From Streptomyces filamentosus (lineage in GTDB: Bacteria > Actinomycetota > Actinomycetes > Streptomycetales > Streptomycetaceae): a stretch of 64,000 bases of DNA. The stretch spans positions 338,501 through 402,500 of the forward strand of contig NZ_BNBE01000003.1 of the NCBI RefSeq assembly GCF_014654895.1, read 5' to 3'. Shown here in pieces: positions 42,935 through 54,067 of this stretch. Under the pieces are notes generated by a model. That model did no database searches. It worked only from the letters and a program-made list of their open reading frames with translations, and had not been told where the DNA came from. The translations under genes were made by a program, and so were the position numbers. The first letter of the stretch is position 1; each line of letters starts with the position of its first letter.

Positions 42935-43015
42935 GAACCGAGACCGGACGGACCGGCCGCGAGGGCGGCCGGAGCAAGCTGAGAAAACGAGAGCCAGGGG
43001 AGAGGGAACCGCGGG

Positions 43016-43306
43016 ATGGGCGTCGCACTACAGGTGGTCTACATCGCGCTGATGTGCTTCCTCGTCTTCCTGATCTTCCGGCTGGTCATGGACTACGTCT
43101 TCCAGTTCGCCCGTTCGTGGCAGCCCGGCAAGGCGATGGTGGTCGTTCTGGAGGCCACCTACACTGTCACCGATCCACCGCTCAAGCTTCTGCGGCGGCT
43201 CATCCCGCCGCTGCGTCTCGGGGGCGTGGCACTCGACCTGTCCTTCTTCGTTCTGATGATCATCGTCTACATCCTCATCAACGTCGTGAACTCCATCGCG
43301 AGGTGA
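43016..43306 (+). CDS. ylmG: YggT-family membrane protein YlmG
   Basis: The 96-residue protein has two membrane segments (about 5-25 and 72-93) around a conserved cytoplasmic loop with TDPPLKLLRRLIPPLRLGGV, the YggT signature. It is linked to division or FtsZ-ring placement in several bacteria, but its mechanism is unknown. GGGGAGAGGG lies before the ATG. It lies between sepF and divIVA as in other Gram-positives. Confidence 0.94.
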   Translation: MGVALQVVYIALMCFLVFLIFRLVMDYVFQFARSWQPGKAMVVVLEATYTVTDPPLKLLRRLIPPLRLGGVALDLSFFVLMIIVYILINVVNSIAR

Positions 43307-43361
43307 GGATGGACGATACGGTCCTGCCGACTGCCGACGACTACGTAGAGGTGAAGAAGAG

Positions 43362-44435
43362 ATGCCGCTGACCCCCGAGGACGTGCGGAACAAGCAGTTC
43401 ACGACCGTCCGCCTGCGAGAAGGCTATGACGAGGACGAGGTCGATGCCTTTCTCGACGAGGTCGAGGCCGAGCTGACCCGCCTGCTCCGCGAGAACGAGG
43501 ACCTGCGCGCCAAGCTGGCCGCCGCGACCCGTGCGGCCGCGCAGAACCAGCAGCAGGCCATGCGCAAGCCCCCGGAGCCGCAGGACAACCGTCCCGTCGG
43601 TCCCGGCGCTCCCGTGCCCGCCGCCATATCCGGTCCGCCGGTCCAGCAGCAGCCGCCGCAGATGGGCCCGCCGCAGCTGCCTTCCGGTGCTCCTCAGCTT
43701 CCCGCCGGCCCCATGCAGGGCGGACCCATGGGTCCGGGCCCGATGCAGGGCGGCCCGATGGGTCCCGGCCCGATGCAGGGCGGCCCCATGGGCCACCCGC
43801 AGCAGCAGCAGATGCAGCCGCAGCCTCCGCAGCAGCCCGGTGGCGACAGCGCCGCGCGCGTCCTCTCGCTGGCCCAGCAGACCGCCGACCAGGCGATCGC
43901 CGAGGCCCGCTCCGAGGCCAACAAGATCGTCGGCGAGGCGCGCTCGCGCGCCGAGGGCCTGGAGCGGGACGCCCGCGCCAAGGCGGACGCGCTGGAGCGG
44001 GACGCGCAGGAGAAGCACCGCGTCGCGATGGGCTCCCTGGAGTCCGCTCGCGCCACGCTGGAGCGCAAGGTCGAGGACCTGCGCGGCTTCGAGCGCGAGT
44101 ACCGGACCCGTCTGAAGTCCTACCTGGAGTCCCAGCTGCGTCAGCTGGAGACCCAGGCGGACGACTCGCTGGCCCCGCCGCGGACCCCGGCGACGGCCTC
44201 GCTGCCGCCGGCCCCGTCCATGGCGTCCGCCGGTGCCGGTGCGCCGTCCTACGGCGGCAACGGCCCGATGGGCGGCGGTCCGTCCATGGGCGGTGCCCCG
44301 TCCTACGGCGGCCAGCAGCAGATGTCCCCGGCGATGACCCAGCCGATGGCTCCGGTCCGCCCGCAGGCGCCGCAGCCGATGCAGCAGGCGCCGGCGCCGA
44401 TGCGGGGCTTCCTGATCGACGAGGACGACAACTGA
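43362..44435 (+). CDS. divIVA: Polar growth protein DivIVA
   Basis: The 357-residue protein has the N-terminal lipid-binding domain (MPLTPEDVRNKQF, REGYDEDEVDAFLDEVEAEL) and a Pro/Gln/Met/Gly-rich insert with three 10-residue repeats. A long central coiled coil (about 160-275) and a Gly/Pro/Met-rich tail ending in IDEDDN follow. It marks hyphal tips and drives tip extension in Streptomyces. AGAGGTGAAG precedes the ATG. It is the last gene of the cluster and is followed by a terminator and then the second three-hairpin element. Confidence 0.97.
   Translation: MPLTPEDVRNKQFTTVRLREGYDEDEVDAFLDEVEAELTRLLRENEDLRAKLAAATRAAAQNQQQAMRKPPEPQDNRPVGPGAPVPAAISGPPVQQQPPQMGPPQLPSGAPQLPAGPMQGGPMGPGPMQGGPMGPGPMQGGPMGHPQQQQMQPQPPQQPGGDSAARVLSLAQQTADQAIAEARSEANKIVGEARSRAEGLERDARAKADALERDAQEKHRVAMGSLESARATLERKVEDLRGFEREYRTRLKSYLESQLRQLETQADDSLAPPRTPATASLPPAPSMASAGAGAPSYGGNGPMGGGPSMGGAPSYGGQQQMSPAMTQPMAPVRPQAPQPMQQAPAPMRGFLIDEDDN
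43707..43796 (+). repeat. 30-bp tandem repeat (x3) in divIVA
   Basis: Three 30-base units encode GPMQGGPMGP-type decapeptides (about residues 116-145) in the linker between the N-terminal domain and the coiled coil. Repeat number is likely to vary between strains. Confidence 0.85.
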
Positions 44436-44478
44436 GGCGGCGCCTGAGCGTGCGCTGAGCACGTAGCCGTCGGCAGCC

Positions 44479-44520
44479 GAAGGGCCGGGCCCTGGGACCA
44501 CCCCAGGAACCCGGCCCTTC
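44479..44520 (+). terminator. Terminator after divIVA
   Basis: GAAGGGCCGGG (44479-44489) pairs with CCCGGCCCTTC (44510-44520), with an inner CCTGGG/CCCAGG stem. It lies 43 bases after the divIVA stop. Confidence 0.8.
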
Positions 44521-44572
44521 GCCGTACCCCCGCGCGCTCGCCCCGCCGCCCCTGCACGGACTGCGCCACCCC

Positions 44573-44643
44573 GGGCCTGCGCGGCCCGTCCCCCCGGGCC
44601 TGCGCGGCCTGTGCCCCGCCCCCCTTGGGCCCGCGCGGCCCGT
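44573..44643. repeat. Degenerate GC-rich direct repeats in the divIVA-ileS gap
   Basis: GGGCCTGCGCGGCC(C/T)GT occurs at 44573 and 44596, and a variant with CCCGCGCGG at 44627. It is non-coding filler between the divIVA terminator and the three-hairpin element. Confidence 0.5.
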
Positions 44644-44701
44644 GCCCCCGCAGGTCGTCCCTGCGCGGGCTGCGCCCGCTGTCCCGGTGCGGGGGCTGTC
44701 G

Positions 44702-44921
44702 CCGTCGTCCCTGTGGGCAGGTGTCCCGCAGGGCGGGACGGGTGGGCACAGGGACGGCGCCCGTAGCCGGGCCGAGGCGTTCCGGGCCTGGACCCGCACC
44801 CGGTGCGCGGCGCACTTGGGGTGCGGGTCCGGGACCGGAAGCGGAGGCACCCGCGAAGGGTGCCGTTCCGTCGTGCCCACCCGTTCCGCCCCAGCGGAAC
44901 GATTGCCCACAACGGAACGGC
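44702..44921. repeat. Three-hairpin intergenic element, copy 2
   Basis: Order A-B-C on the plus strand, opposite to copy 1. A has GTCCCTGTG (44707-44715) with CACAGGGAC (44747-44755) and inner GTCCCGC/GCGGGAC. B has CCGGGCCTGGACCCGCACC (44782-44800) with 44820-44838 (one mismatch and one G-T). C spans 44862-44921 with inner GTTCCGC/GCGGAAC. The linkers also match copy 1. A 20-base piece of the C end is repeated once more (about 44934-44953). It lies between the separate terminators of divIVA and ileS, so it is not needed for termination. Confidence 0.85.
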
Positions 44922-44987
44922 GGCGGCACCGTCCACAACGGAACGGCGGCGGAGGTGTGGCTCGGGGGTGTCGGGTCCGGGGACGGG

Positions 44988-45021
44988 GAAGGGCCCCGCG
45001 CCTGCTGGTGCGGGGCCCTTC
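44988..45021 (-). terminator. Terminator after ileS
   Basis: GAAGGGCCCCGC (44988-44999) and GCGGGGCCCTTC (45010-45021) form a perfect 12-bp stem, 11 bases beyond the ileS stop on the minus strand. Confidence 0.88.
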
Positions 45022-45031
45022 TGGGAGGGGG

Positions 45032-48175
<3,144 letters not shown>

Positions 48176-48189
48176 GCGGCGGACTCTCC

Positions 48190-48462
48190 TCCGGACGGAC
48201 ATTTCCTGCTTCCGTCGGAGGGACGAGAGCCGTGCTCCCGCGGTACCACCCTCCTTGGCCCCGGACGGGCACGTCCGAAGCCCCCTCATTGGGGTCGCGA
48301 CACCGGGTCTAGTGACCGCGCTTCGTGGTGCGTGTCCACGCGGCTTTCTTCCGGCAGCTCCGGGGTGATGCTTCGCATCGGGCTCGCCCCCGGGCTCTCA
48401 CCGTCCCCGGGTCGCTCATGGCTCGCGTACGACGCTACTGGTCCCCATCGACGCCTCTCGCT
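48190..48462 (-). promoter_or_regulatory. Translational T-box riboswitch of ileS
   Basis: The minus strand contains the T-box core AGGGTGGTACCGCG (48239-48252). Downstream, two pairings exclude each other. CTCCGACGGA (48211-48220) can pair with TCCGTCCGGAG (48189-48199), which covers the ribosome site (48184-48192). Alternatively, GGAGGG of the T-box (48249-48254) pairs with CCCTCC (48217-48222) and frees it. Uncharged tRNA-Ile would favour the second form. AGCATCACC in the stem I part offers an ATC (Ile) specifier. A TACACT -10 at 48469-48474 would start the leader near 48462. Confidence 0.92.
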
Positions 48463-48735
48463 GAGCCCAGTGTACGGGGCGCGGGGGCGCCGGGCCGACC
48501 GGATTCCGGTGACCCGAATGGGCACACGGGCCGGTGCGGAGTTCCCTGGGGCCATGTGGGGGAGGGGCCGGACGGATAACCCGGCGGGGAGTTGGGCACT
48601 ACGTTCCAGGGGCACGTGCCGGGGGCCGCGGGGAGGGCGGCGGGGGCGGCGTGCCCCGTTGCCGCGGGCTCCGGGCCGATTTATCGTCCCAGCACGATTC
48701 GCGAGCAAGATCACAAAATGTGAAGGGGCCGCGAC

Positions 48736-49560
48736 ATGGTGGCGAAGAAGACCGCCGCGAAGAAGTCCCCGGCCGCCGCCGGGGCCACCGGATCCGCCGG
48801 TCCGTCCGGCGTGTCCGGGGAGTCCGCGCCGGCGGCCCCGGCCCCCGCGTCCGACGACGCGCCGAAGAAGACGGCCGCGAAGAAGACGGCCGCGAAGAAG
48901 ACGGCCGCGAAGAAGACGGCCGCGAAGAAGACGGCCGCCAGGAAGACCGCGGCCGAGAAGGCTCCGGCCGGAAAGACCGCCGCGAAGAGGACCCCGGCCG
49001 GGAAGGCGGCGTCCGGGAAGCACGAAGAGAAGACCGAAGAGAAGGCCGCGGCCCGGAAGGCCGCCGCGAAGAAGCAGACGGGAGCCAGGACGGTGGCAGC
49101 GAAGAAGACCGCGGGGGGCGTCACGACCGCCGAGGACGAGGCGGCGGTGCCCTCCGCGCGCGCCGGCGGGCTCGCGGTGCGGCCCGGCGAGGACCCCTGG
49201 ACGCCGGACGAGGTCGCCGAGGCCCGCAGCGTGCTCCAGGCCGAGGTGCTGCGGCTGCGCAGCGAGTTGGTCCACTCCCAGGAGGAGCTGACCGGGCTGA
49301 TGCGGGACTCCGGCGACGGCGCGGGCGACGACCAGGCCGACACCGGCACCAAGAACATCACCCGCGAGCACGAGCTGGCCCTGGCGGCGAACGCGCGGGA
49401 GATGCTGGAGCAGACCGAGCACGCCCTGGAGCGGCTCGACGCGGGCACGTACGGCCTCTGCGAGGTCTGCGGCAGGCCCATCGGCAAGGCCAGGATGCAG
49501 GCCTTCCCGCGCGCGACCCTGTGCGTGGAGGACAAGCAGAAGCAGGAACGGCGCGGCTGA
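48736..49560 (+). CDS. TraR/DksA-type zinc-finger protein with Lys/Ala-rich N-terminus
   Basis: The 274-residue protein has a long basic N-terminal half made of KKTAA-type repeats, like histone H1 tails. The C-terminal part has a coiled coil (ARSVLQAEVLRLRSELVHSQ) and a DksA-like finger: YGLCEVCGRPIGKARMQ then FPRATLCVEDKQKQ. The fourth Cys of the usual CxxC-x17-CxxC finger is replaced by Asp (CVED). DksA/TraR proteins act in the RNA polymerase secondary channel; the tail could bind DNA or RNA. GAAGGGG precedes the ATG and overlaps a small palindrome TCACA-AAA-TGTGA (48711-48723). The 48463-48735 gap shows no other gene. Confidence 0.88.
   Translation: MVAKKTAAKKSPAAAGATGSAGPSGVSGESAPAAPAPASDDAPKKTAAKKTAAKKTAAKKTAAKKTAARKTAAEKAPAGKTAAKRTPAGKAASGKHEEKTEEKAAARKAAAKKQTGARTVAAKKTAGGVTTAEDEAAVPSARAGGLAVRPGEDPWTPDEVAEARSVLQAEVLRLRSELVHSQEELTGLMRDSGDGAGDDQADTGTKNITREHELALAANAREMLEQTEHALERLDAGTYGLCEVCGRPIGKARMQAFPRATLCVEDKQKQERRG
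48865..48939 (+). repeat. 15-bp tandem repeat (x5) encoding KKTAA
   Basis: Five nearly identical copies of AAGAAGACGGCCGCG encode KKTAA repeats in the DksA-like protein. Near-identity at the DNA level suggests recent slippage expansion. Confidence 0.95.
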
Positions 49561-49664
49561 CCGTCCTGACGTGCGCGGACCGGCGGCACGGGCTGCCGGT
49601 CTCGTACGTCTGTGCCGTACCCTCGGTGCACGGTCAGGCATCGAGGTACGAGGGACTCACTCAC

Positions 49665-50225
49665 GTGGCAGAGGCGGAGAGCGTCATCGGTACGCCGGAT
49701 TCAGCACCGAACGAGGCGGAGGCCGAGGAGGGCCCGAGGGGCAGGCGGCGGATCGTCGCGCTCTTCGTGGTGGCCGTCCTCGCCTACCTGATCGACCTCG
49801 GCAGCAAGATCGTCGTGGTGGAGAAGCTGGAGGGCCGCGAGCCGATCAAGGTGATCGGCGACCTGCTCCGCTTCGAGGCGATCCGCAACCCGGGCGCGGC
49901 CTTCGGCATGGGCGAGGCGTTCACGATCGTCTTCACCTGCATCGCCGCGGCCGTCATCGTGGTGATCATCCGGCTGGCCCGCAAGCTCTACAGCCTGCCC
50001 TGGGCGATCGCGCTGGGCCTGCTGCTCGGCGGTGCGCTGGGCAACCTCACCGACCGGCTGTTCCGCTCGCCGGGCGCCTTCGAGGGCGCGGTCGTCGACT
50101 TCATCGCCCCCGCGCACTTCGCCGTCTTCAACCTCGCCGACTCGGCGATCGTCTGCGGCGGCATCCTGATCGTCATCCTGTCCTTCCGGGGCCTGGACCC
50201 GGACGGGACCGTCCACAAGGACTGA
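49665..50225 (+). CDS. lspA: Lipoprotein signal peptidase (signal peptidase II)
   Basis: The 186-residue protein has four membrane segments after an acidic N-terminal tail of about 26 residues. The LspA motifs are present: YLIDLGSKIVVV, RNPGAAFGMG, GGALGNLTDR with catalytic D130, and VFNLADSAI with catalytic D159. It removes signal peptides from prolipoproteins. GTG 49665 was chosen because the acidic tail is usual in Streptomyces LspA; the long open frame upstream is a shadow of the DksA-like gene. rluD follows after 52 bases. Confidence 0.95.
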   Translation: MAEAESVIGTPDSAPNEAEAEEGPRGRRRIVALFVVAVLAYLIDLGSKIVVVEKLEGREPIKVIGDLLRFEAIRNPGAAFGMGEAFTIVFTCIAAAVIVVIIRLARKLYSLPWAIALGLLLGGALGNLTDRLFRSPGAFEGAVVDFIAPAHFAVFNLADSAIVCGGILIVILSFRGLDPDGTVHKD

Positions 50226-50277
50226 CCCCGGCCCGTGCGGAGGACACGCCGTCCTCCGCACAAGGCATACTCGACGG

Positions 50278-51219
50278 GTGAGCACGAGTCCCGAGATCCG
50301 CACCCTGCCCGTTCCCGATGGCCTGGAGGGCGAGCGCGTCGACGCCGCCATCGCCCGTATGTTCGGGTTTTCCCGTACGAAGGCGGCCGAGCTCGCCGCC
50401 GCGGGGAAGGTCCAGGTCGACGGCTCCGTCGTCGGCAAGTCCGAGCGGGTCAGCGGCGGCGCGTGGCTGGAGGTCGAGATGCCCGGCGCGCCCGCGCCCG
50501 TGCAGATCGTCGCCGAGCCCGTCGAGGGCATGGAGATCGTCCACGACGACGACGACATCGTCGTGATCATGAAGCCGGTCGGGGTGGCGGCCCACCCCAG
50601 CCCCGGCTGGACCGGCACCACCGTGATCGGCGGCCTCGCCGCCGCCGGCTACCGGATCTCCACCTCCGGCGCCGCCGAGCGCCAGGGCATCGTGCACCGC
50701 CTCGACGTCGGCACCTCCGGCCTGATGGTGGTCGCCAAGTCCGAGTACGCGTACACCTCGCTCAAGCGCCAGTTCAAGGAGCGCGTGGTCGACAAGCGCT
50801 ACCACGCGCTGGTCCAGGGCCACCCGGACCCGCTGAGCGGCACCATCGACGCGCCGATCGGCCGGCACCCGAACCACGACTACAAGTGGGCCGTGACCGC
50901 CGACGGCAAGCCGTCCGTCACCCACTACGACCTGATCGAGGCGTACCGGGCGGCCTCGCTGCTCGACATCAAGCTGGAGACCGGCCGCACCCACCAGATC
51001 CGGGTGCACATGTCGGCCCACCGCCACCCCTGCGTCGGCGACGTCACCTACGGCGCCGACCCCACCATGGCCAAGCGGCTCGGGCTGACCCGCCAGTGGC
51101 TGCACGCGGTCCGGCTCGGCTTCGAGCACCCCGGCGACGGGCAGTGGGTCGAGTTCTCCTCCACCTACCCCGCCGACCTGCGGACCGCCCTCGACCGCAT
51201 CGAGGCGGAGAGCCGGTGA
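50278..51219 (+). CDS. Pseudouridine synthase RluA family (RluD-like)
   Basis: The 313-residue protein has an N-terminal S4 RNA-binding domain (GERVDAAIARMFGFSRTKAA) and the catalytic motif HRLDVGTSGLMVV with D143. The blocks KRYHALVQGHPDP, LETGRTHQIRVHMSAHRHPC and DVTYGAD follow. It isomerises uridines in rRNA, probably 23S helix 69 if it is truly RluD; the exact target cannot be read from sequence. GTG 50278 was chosen. Its stop overlaps the acetyltransferase GTG. Confidence 0.94.
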   Translation: MSTSPEIRTLPVPDGLEGERVDAAIARMFGFSRTKAAELAAAGKVQVDGSVVGKSERVSGGAWLEVEMPGAPAPVQIVAEPVEGMEIVHDDDDIVVIMKPVGVAAHPSPGWTGTTVIGGLAAAGYRISTSGAAERQGIVHRLDVGTSGLMVVAKSEYAYTSLKRQFKERVVDKRYHALVQGHPDPLSGTIDAPIGRHPNHDYKWAVTADGKPSVTHYDLIEAYRAASLLDIKLETGRTHQIRVHMSAHRHPCVGDVTYGADPTMAKRLGLTRQWLHAVRLGFEHPGDGQWVEFSSTYPADLRTALDRIEAESR

Positions 51220-51683
51220 CCTCCGGGTACGCGGTCCGCGAGGCCGCCGGCGAGGAGGACCGGGAGCGGTGCTTCGCGGTCCGCCGCGAGGTCTTCGTCG
51301 AGGAGCAGGGCGTCCCGCGCGAGCTGGAGTACGACACGTACGACGCCACCGCCGTGCACGTCCTCGCGGTCCGGGAGGACGGGCTGCCGCTGGGCACCGG
51401 CCGGCTCCTGCACGGCGCCGACGCCACCGGCAGGACCGGAGCGGACGCCTCCGTCGGCTCGCTCGGCCGGCTCGCGGTGTCCCGGGCGGCGCGCGGCCTC
51501 GGGGTCGGCGCGGCCCTGGTGCGGGCCATCGAGGACGCGGCCCGCGGGCGCGGGCTCGCCGCCGTCGACCTGCACGCCCAGACGCACGCGCTCGGCTTCT
51601 ACGAGCGGCTGGGGTACGTGGCGTACGGCGGGGAGTTCCCCGACGCGGGGATCCCGCACCGGGCGATGCGCAAGGCGCTCTGA
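51216..51683 (+). CDS. GNAT-family N-acetyltransferase
   Basis: The 155-residue protein has the GNAT acetyl-CoA site SLGRLAVSRAARGLGVGAAL (R/Q-x-x-G-x-G/A) and the C-terminal HAQTHALGFYERLGYVAYG. It resembles the ElaA/YjcF-type subgroup (CFAVRREVFVEEQGVPRELE). The substrate is unknown. GTG 51216 overlaps the rluD stop, so the two are translationally coupled. Confidence 0.9.
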   Translation: MTSGYAVREAAGEEDRERCFAVRREVFVEEQGVPRELEYDTYDATAVHVLAVREDGLPLGTGRLLHGADATGRTGADASVGSLGRLAVSRAARGLGVGAALVRAIEDAARGRGLAAVDLHAQTHALGFYERLGYVAYGGEFPDAGIPHRAMRKAL

Positions 51684-51790
51684 GGAACCCCTCGGCGGCC
51701 TTCGGGCGGCCCTCCCGTAGCACGGCGGACATCTGCGCCGACAAGGGGGGCAATCATCGCCAAAACGGACGTACGTGACAGGGTGGGCCC

Positions 51791-53377
51791 GTGGATCAAT
51801 TGGCCCTCCTGTTCCTGCTGCTCCTCGGTGCCCTGCTGACCGTCCCCCTGGGTGACCGGCTCGGGCTGCCCTCGCCCGTCCTGATGACGCTCCTCGGGAT
51901 CGTGCTGGCCTTCCTGCCCTTCGTGCCGAACGTCGACATCCCGCCGGAGTTCATCCTCCCGCTGGTGCTGCCGCCGCTGCTCTACGCCTCCGTGCAGCGG
52001 ACCTCCTGGCGCCAGTTCGCGGCCAACCGGCGGCCGATCTTCCTGCTGGCGGTGGCCCTGGTCTTCGTGACCACGGCCGCCGTCGGCGCGGTCGCGAACG
52101 CCCTGGTGCCCGGCATCCCGCTGGCCGCCGCGCTCGCGCTCGGCGCGCTGGTCGCCCCGCCCGACCCGGTCGCGGCGACCGCCGTGGCCGGCTCGCTGGG
52201 GCTGCCCCGGCGGCTGGTGTCGATCCTGGAGGGCGAGGGGCTCTTCAACGACGTCACCGCGATCGTGCTCTACCACGTGGCCATCGCGGCGGTGGTGAGC
52301 GGCGAGTTCTCCTGGCCGGAGGCGCTGGGCGAGCTGGTCCTGTCCGCGGTCGTGGCGGTCGCGGTCGGCCTCGCGCTCGGCTGGGCCAGCAACAAGCTGA
52401 TGTCCTTCCTCGGCGACGCCACCCTCCAGGTCGGCCTCACCCTCCTGGTGCCCTTCGTCTCCTACGTCCTCGCCGAGGAGCTGCACGGCTCCGGGGTGCT
52501 CGCGGTCCTCGTCACGGCGCTCTTCCTCGCCGAGCACGCGGCCGACGCCGACGACGTGATGGGGCGGCTCGCCGGGCAGACCTTCTGGGAGGTCGTCGAC
52601 ACCCTCGTCACCGGCATCGCCTTCGGCCTCATCGGCCTGGAGCTCATCCACGTCCTGGGCGTCGCCGAGGGGCACCTCGGCGAGATGCTCGGCTGGGGCG
52701 CCGCGGTCGTGGCGGTGGTCGTCGGGGTCCGGCTGCTGTGGCTGCTCCCGGCCACCTGGCTGGCCAAGCGGATGCACGACCGGCGGGACGTCTCCGAGGA
52801 GATCCCGACGAGCTGGCGGGAGACCGTCGTCATGTGGTGGGCCGGGATGCGCGGGGTGGCGTCGGTGGCGCTGGCCCTCGCCATCCCGCTCACCACCGCC
52901 GACGGCTCGCCCTTCCCCGGCCGCGACGAGCTGATCTTCCTCGCCTTCTGCGTGATCCTCGCGACCCTCCTGGTGCAGGGGCTCACCCTGCCCTGGCTGG
53001 TCCGCAGGCTGGGGGTGCGCGCCGACGCGGACGCCGACCGGGCCTTCGAGCGGGAGCTGGCGGTGCGGGCGGCCAAGGCCGCCAAGCGGCGGCTCAAGGA
53101 GATCGAGGAGACCGAGGAGCTGCCCGAGGAGGTGGCCGAGCGGCTCCACCGCGGGGCCTTCGACATCGGGGCCCGGATCAGCCCGGACATGGTGGACGAG
53201 GAGCGGCGGGCCGCGTTCGCCGAACGGGTGCAGCGGGTGAAGAGGGTCCAGTCGATCCAGCGGGAGATGATGTCGGCCGCCCGCCACGAGGTGCTCTCGG
53301 CGCGCAGCGAGCCGGGCGCCGACCCCGAGGTGGTGGACCGGGTGCTGCGGCAGCTGGACGTCCGCTCGATGCGCTGA
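51791..53377 (+). CDS. Na+/H+ antiporter, CPA1/NhaP type
   Basis: The 528-residue protein has about twelve membrane segments in its first 410 residues. CPA1 family residues are present: LVLPPLLYASVQRTSWRQF, PPDPVAATAVAGSLGLPRRL, LEGEGLFNDVTAIVLYHVA (the ion-binding ND pair) and WWAGMRGVASVALALAIP. A cytoplasmic, highly charged helical tail of about 115 residues ends it. It probably exchanges Na+ or K+ for H+. It starts 107 bases after the acetyltransferase gene. Confidence 0.93.
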   Translation: MDQLALLFLLLLGALLTVPLGDRLGLPSPVLMTLLGIVLAFLPFVPNVDIPPEFILPLVLPPLLYASVQRTSWRQFAANRRPIFLLAVALVFVTTAAVGAVANALVPGIPLAAALALGALVAPPDPVAATAVAGSLGLPRRLVSILEGEGLFNDVTAIVLYHVAIAAVVSGEFSWPEALGELVLSAVVAVAVGLALGWASNKLMSFLGDATLQVGLTLLVPFVSYVLAEELHGSGVLAVLVTALFLAEHAADADDVMGRLAGQTFWEVVDTLVTGIAFGLIGLELIHVLGVAEGHLGEMLGWGAAVVAVVVGVRLLWLLPATWLAKRMHDRRDVSEEIPTSWRETVVMWWAGMRGVASVALALAIPLTTADGSPFPGRDELIFLAFCVILATLLVQGLTLPWLVRRLGVRADADADRAFERELAVRAAKAAKRRLKEIEETEELPEEVAERLHRGAFDIGARISPDMVDEERRAAFAERVQRVKRVQSIQREMMSAARHEVLSARSEPGADPEVVDRVLRQLDVRSMR

Positions 53378-53425
53378 CCTGGGGGTTCCGGCGCGCCGGC
53401 GGCGACGGGTGGCAGGATGGCCCGC

Positions 53426-54007
53426 ATGGACATCATGCTTTTCCACTCGGTGCACGGGAAGCGCCCGGCCGTCGACGCCGCCGCCGACCGGCTGCGGGCC
53501 GCCGGCCACCAGGTGTGGGTGCCGGACCTCTTCGACGGCTGGACCACCGGATCGGTGGAGGAGGGCATGGCGCGGAAGGACGGGATCGGCTCGGACGAGC
53601 TGCTGAAGCGCGCGGTCCTGGCGGCCGCCCCCTACTCGGAGCGCGGTCTGGTCTACGCGGGCTTCTCCTTCGGCGCCTCGGTCGCCCAGACCCTGGCGCT
53701 CGGCGACGAGAAGGCGCGCGGGCTGCTGCTGCTCCACGGCACCTCGGACCTCGCTCCGAACGCCTCGGTGGACGCCCTGCCCGTACAGCTGCACGTGGCC
53801 GAGCCCGACCCGTTCGAGACCGACGACTGGCTGTCCGCCTGGTACCTCCAGATGCGCAGGGCCGGGGCGGAGGTGGAGGTCTACCGCTACCGGGGGGCCG
53901 GGCACGTGTACACGGACCCGGAGCTGCCGGACTGGGACGCCGAGGCGGCGGAGCGGACCTGGGCGATCGCCCTCGACTTCCTCGACGGGCTCGGCGAGGA
54001 GGACTGA
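53426..54007 (+). CDS. Dienelactone hydrolase-family alpha/beta hydrolase
   Basis: The 193-residue protein has the DLH fold marks MDIMLFHSVHGKRPAVDAAA, VWVPDLFDGWT, the nucleophile elbow YAGFSFGASVAQ and GAGHVYTDP with the catalytic His. The nucleophile is Ser, where classical dienelactone hydrolase has Cys. The substrate is unknown. ATG 53426 was chosen over ATG 53417 because CAGGA then lies 8 bases upstream and relatives start at the equivalent Met. Confidence 0.87.
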   Translation: MDIMLFHSVHGKRPAVDAAADRLRAAGHQVWVPDLFDGWTTGSVEEGMARKDGIGSDELLKRAVLAAAPYSERGLVYAGFSFGASVAQTLALGDEKARGLLLLHGTSDLAPNASVDALPVQLHVAEPDPFETDDWLSAWYLQMRRAGAEVEVYRYRGAGHVYTDPELPDWDAEAAERTWAIALDFLDGLGEED

Positions 54008-54013
54008 GACGGG

Positions 54014-54049
54014 GAACGGCCCCCGGGGAGCACTCCCCGGGGGCCGTTC
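54014..54049. terminator. Bidirectional terminator between hydrolase and metalloprotease genes
   Basis: A perfect 17-bp inverted repeat (54014-54030 with 54033-54049) leaves only two unpaired centre bases. It lies 6 bases after the hydrolase stop and 18 bases beyond the protease stop on the other strand. Confidence 0.92.
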
Positions 54050-54067
54050 TCATGCGCGGACGGGCCG

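Noticed and set aside
43309..43371. 20-codon ORF between ylmG and divIVA, overlapping the divIVA start
   Set aside because: No usable ribosome site of its own and no recognisable product; more likely the divIVA leader.
44641..44969. Open frames through the three-hairpin element copy 2
   Set aside because: The translated products are only by-products of GC-rich palindromes; the element has no conserved frame between copies.
48711..48723. TCACA-AAA-TGTGA as a CRP site
   Set aside because: Half-sites are in the reverse order of TGTGA-N6-TCACA and the spacing is wrong; possibly chance.
48865..48939. Repeat array considered as a CRISPR
   Set aside because: Units are 15 bases, contiguous, in frame and coding (KKTAA); there are no spacers and no cas genes.
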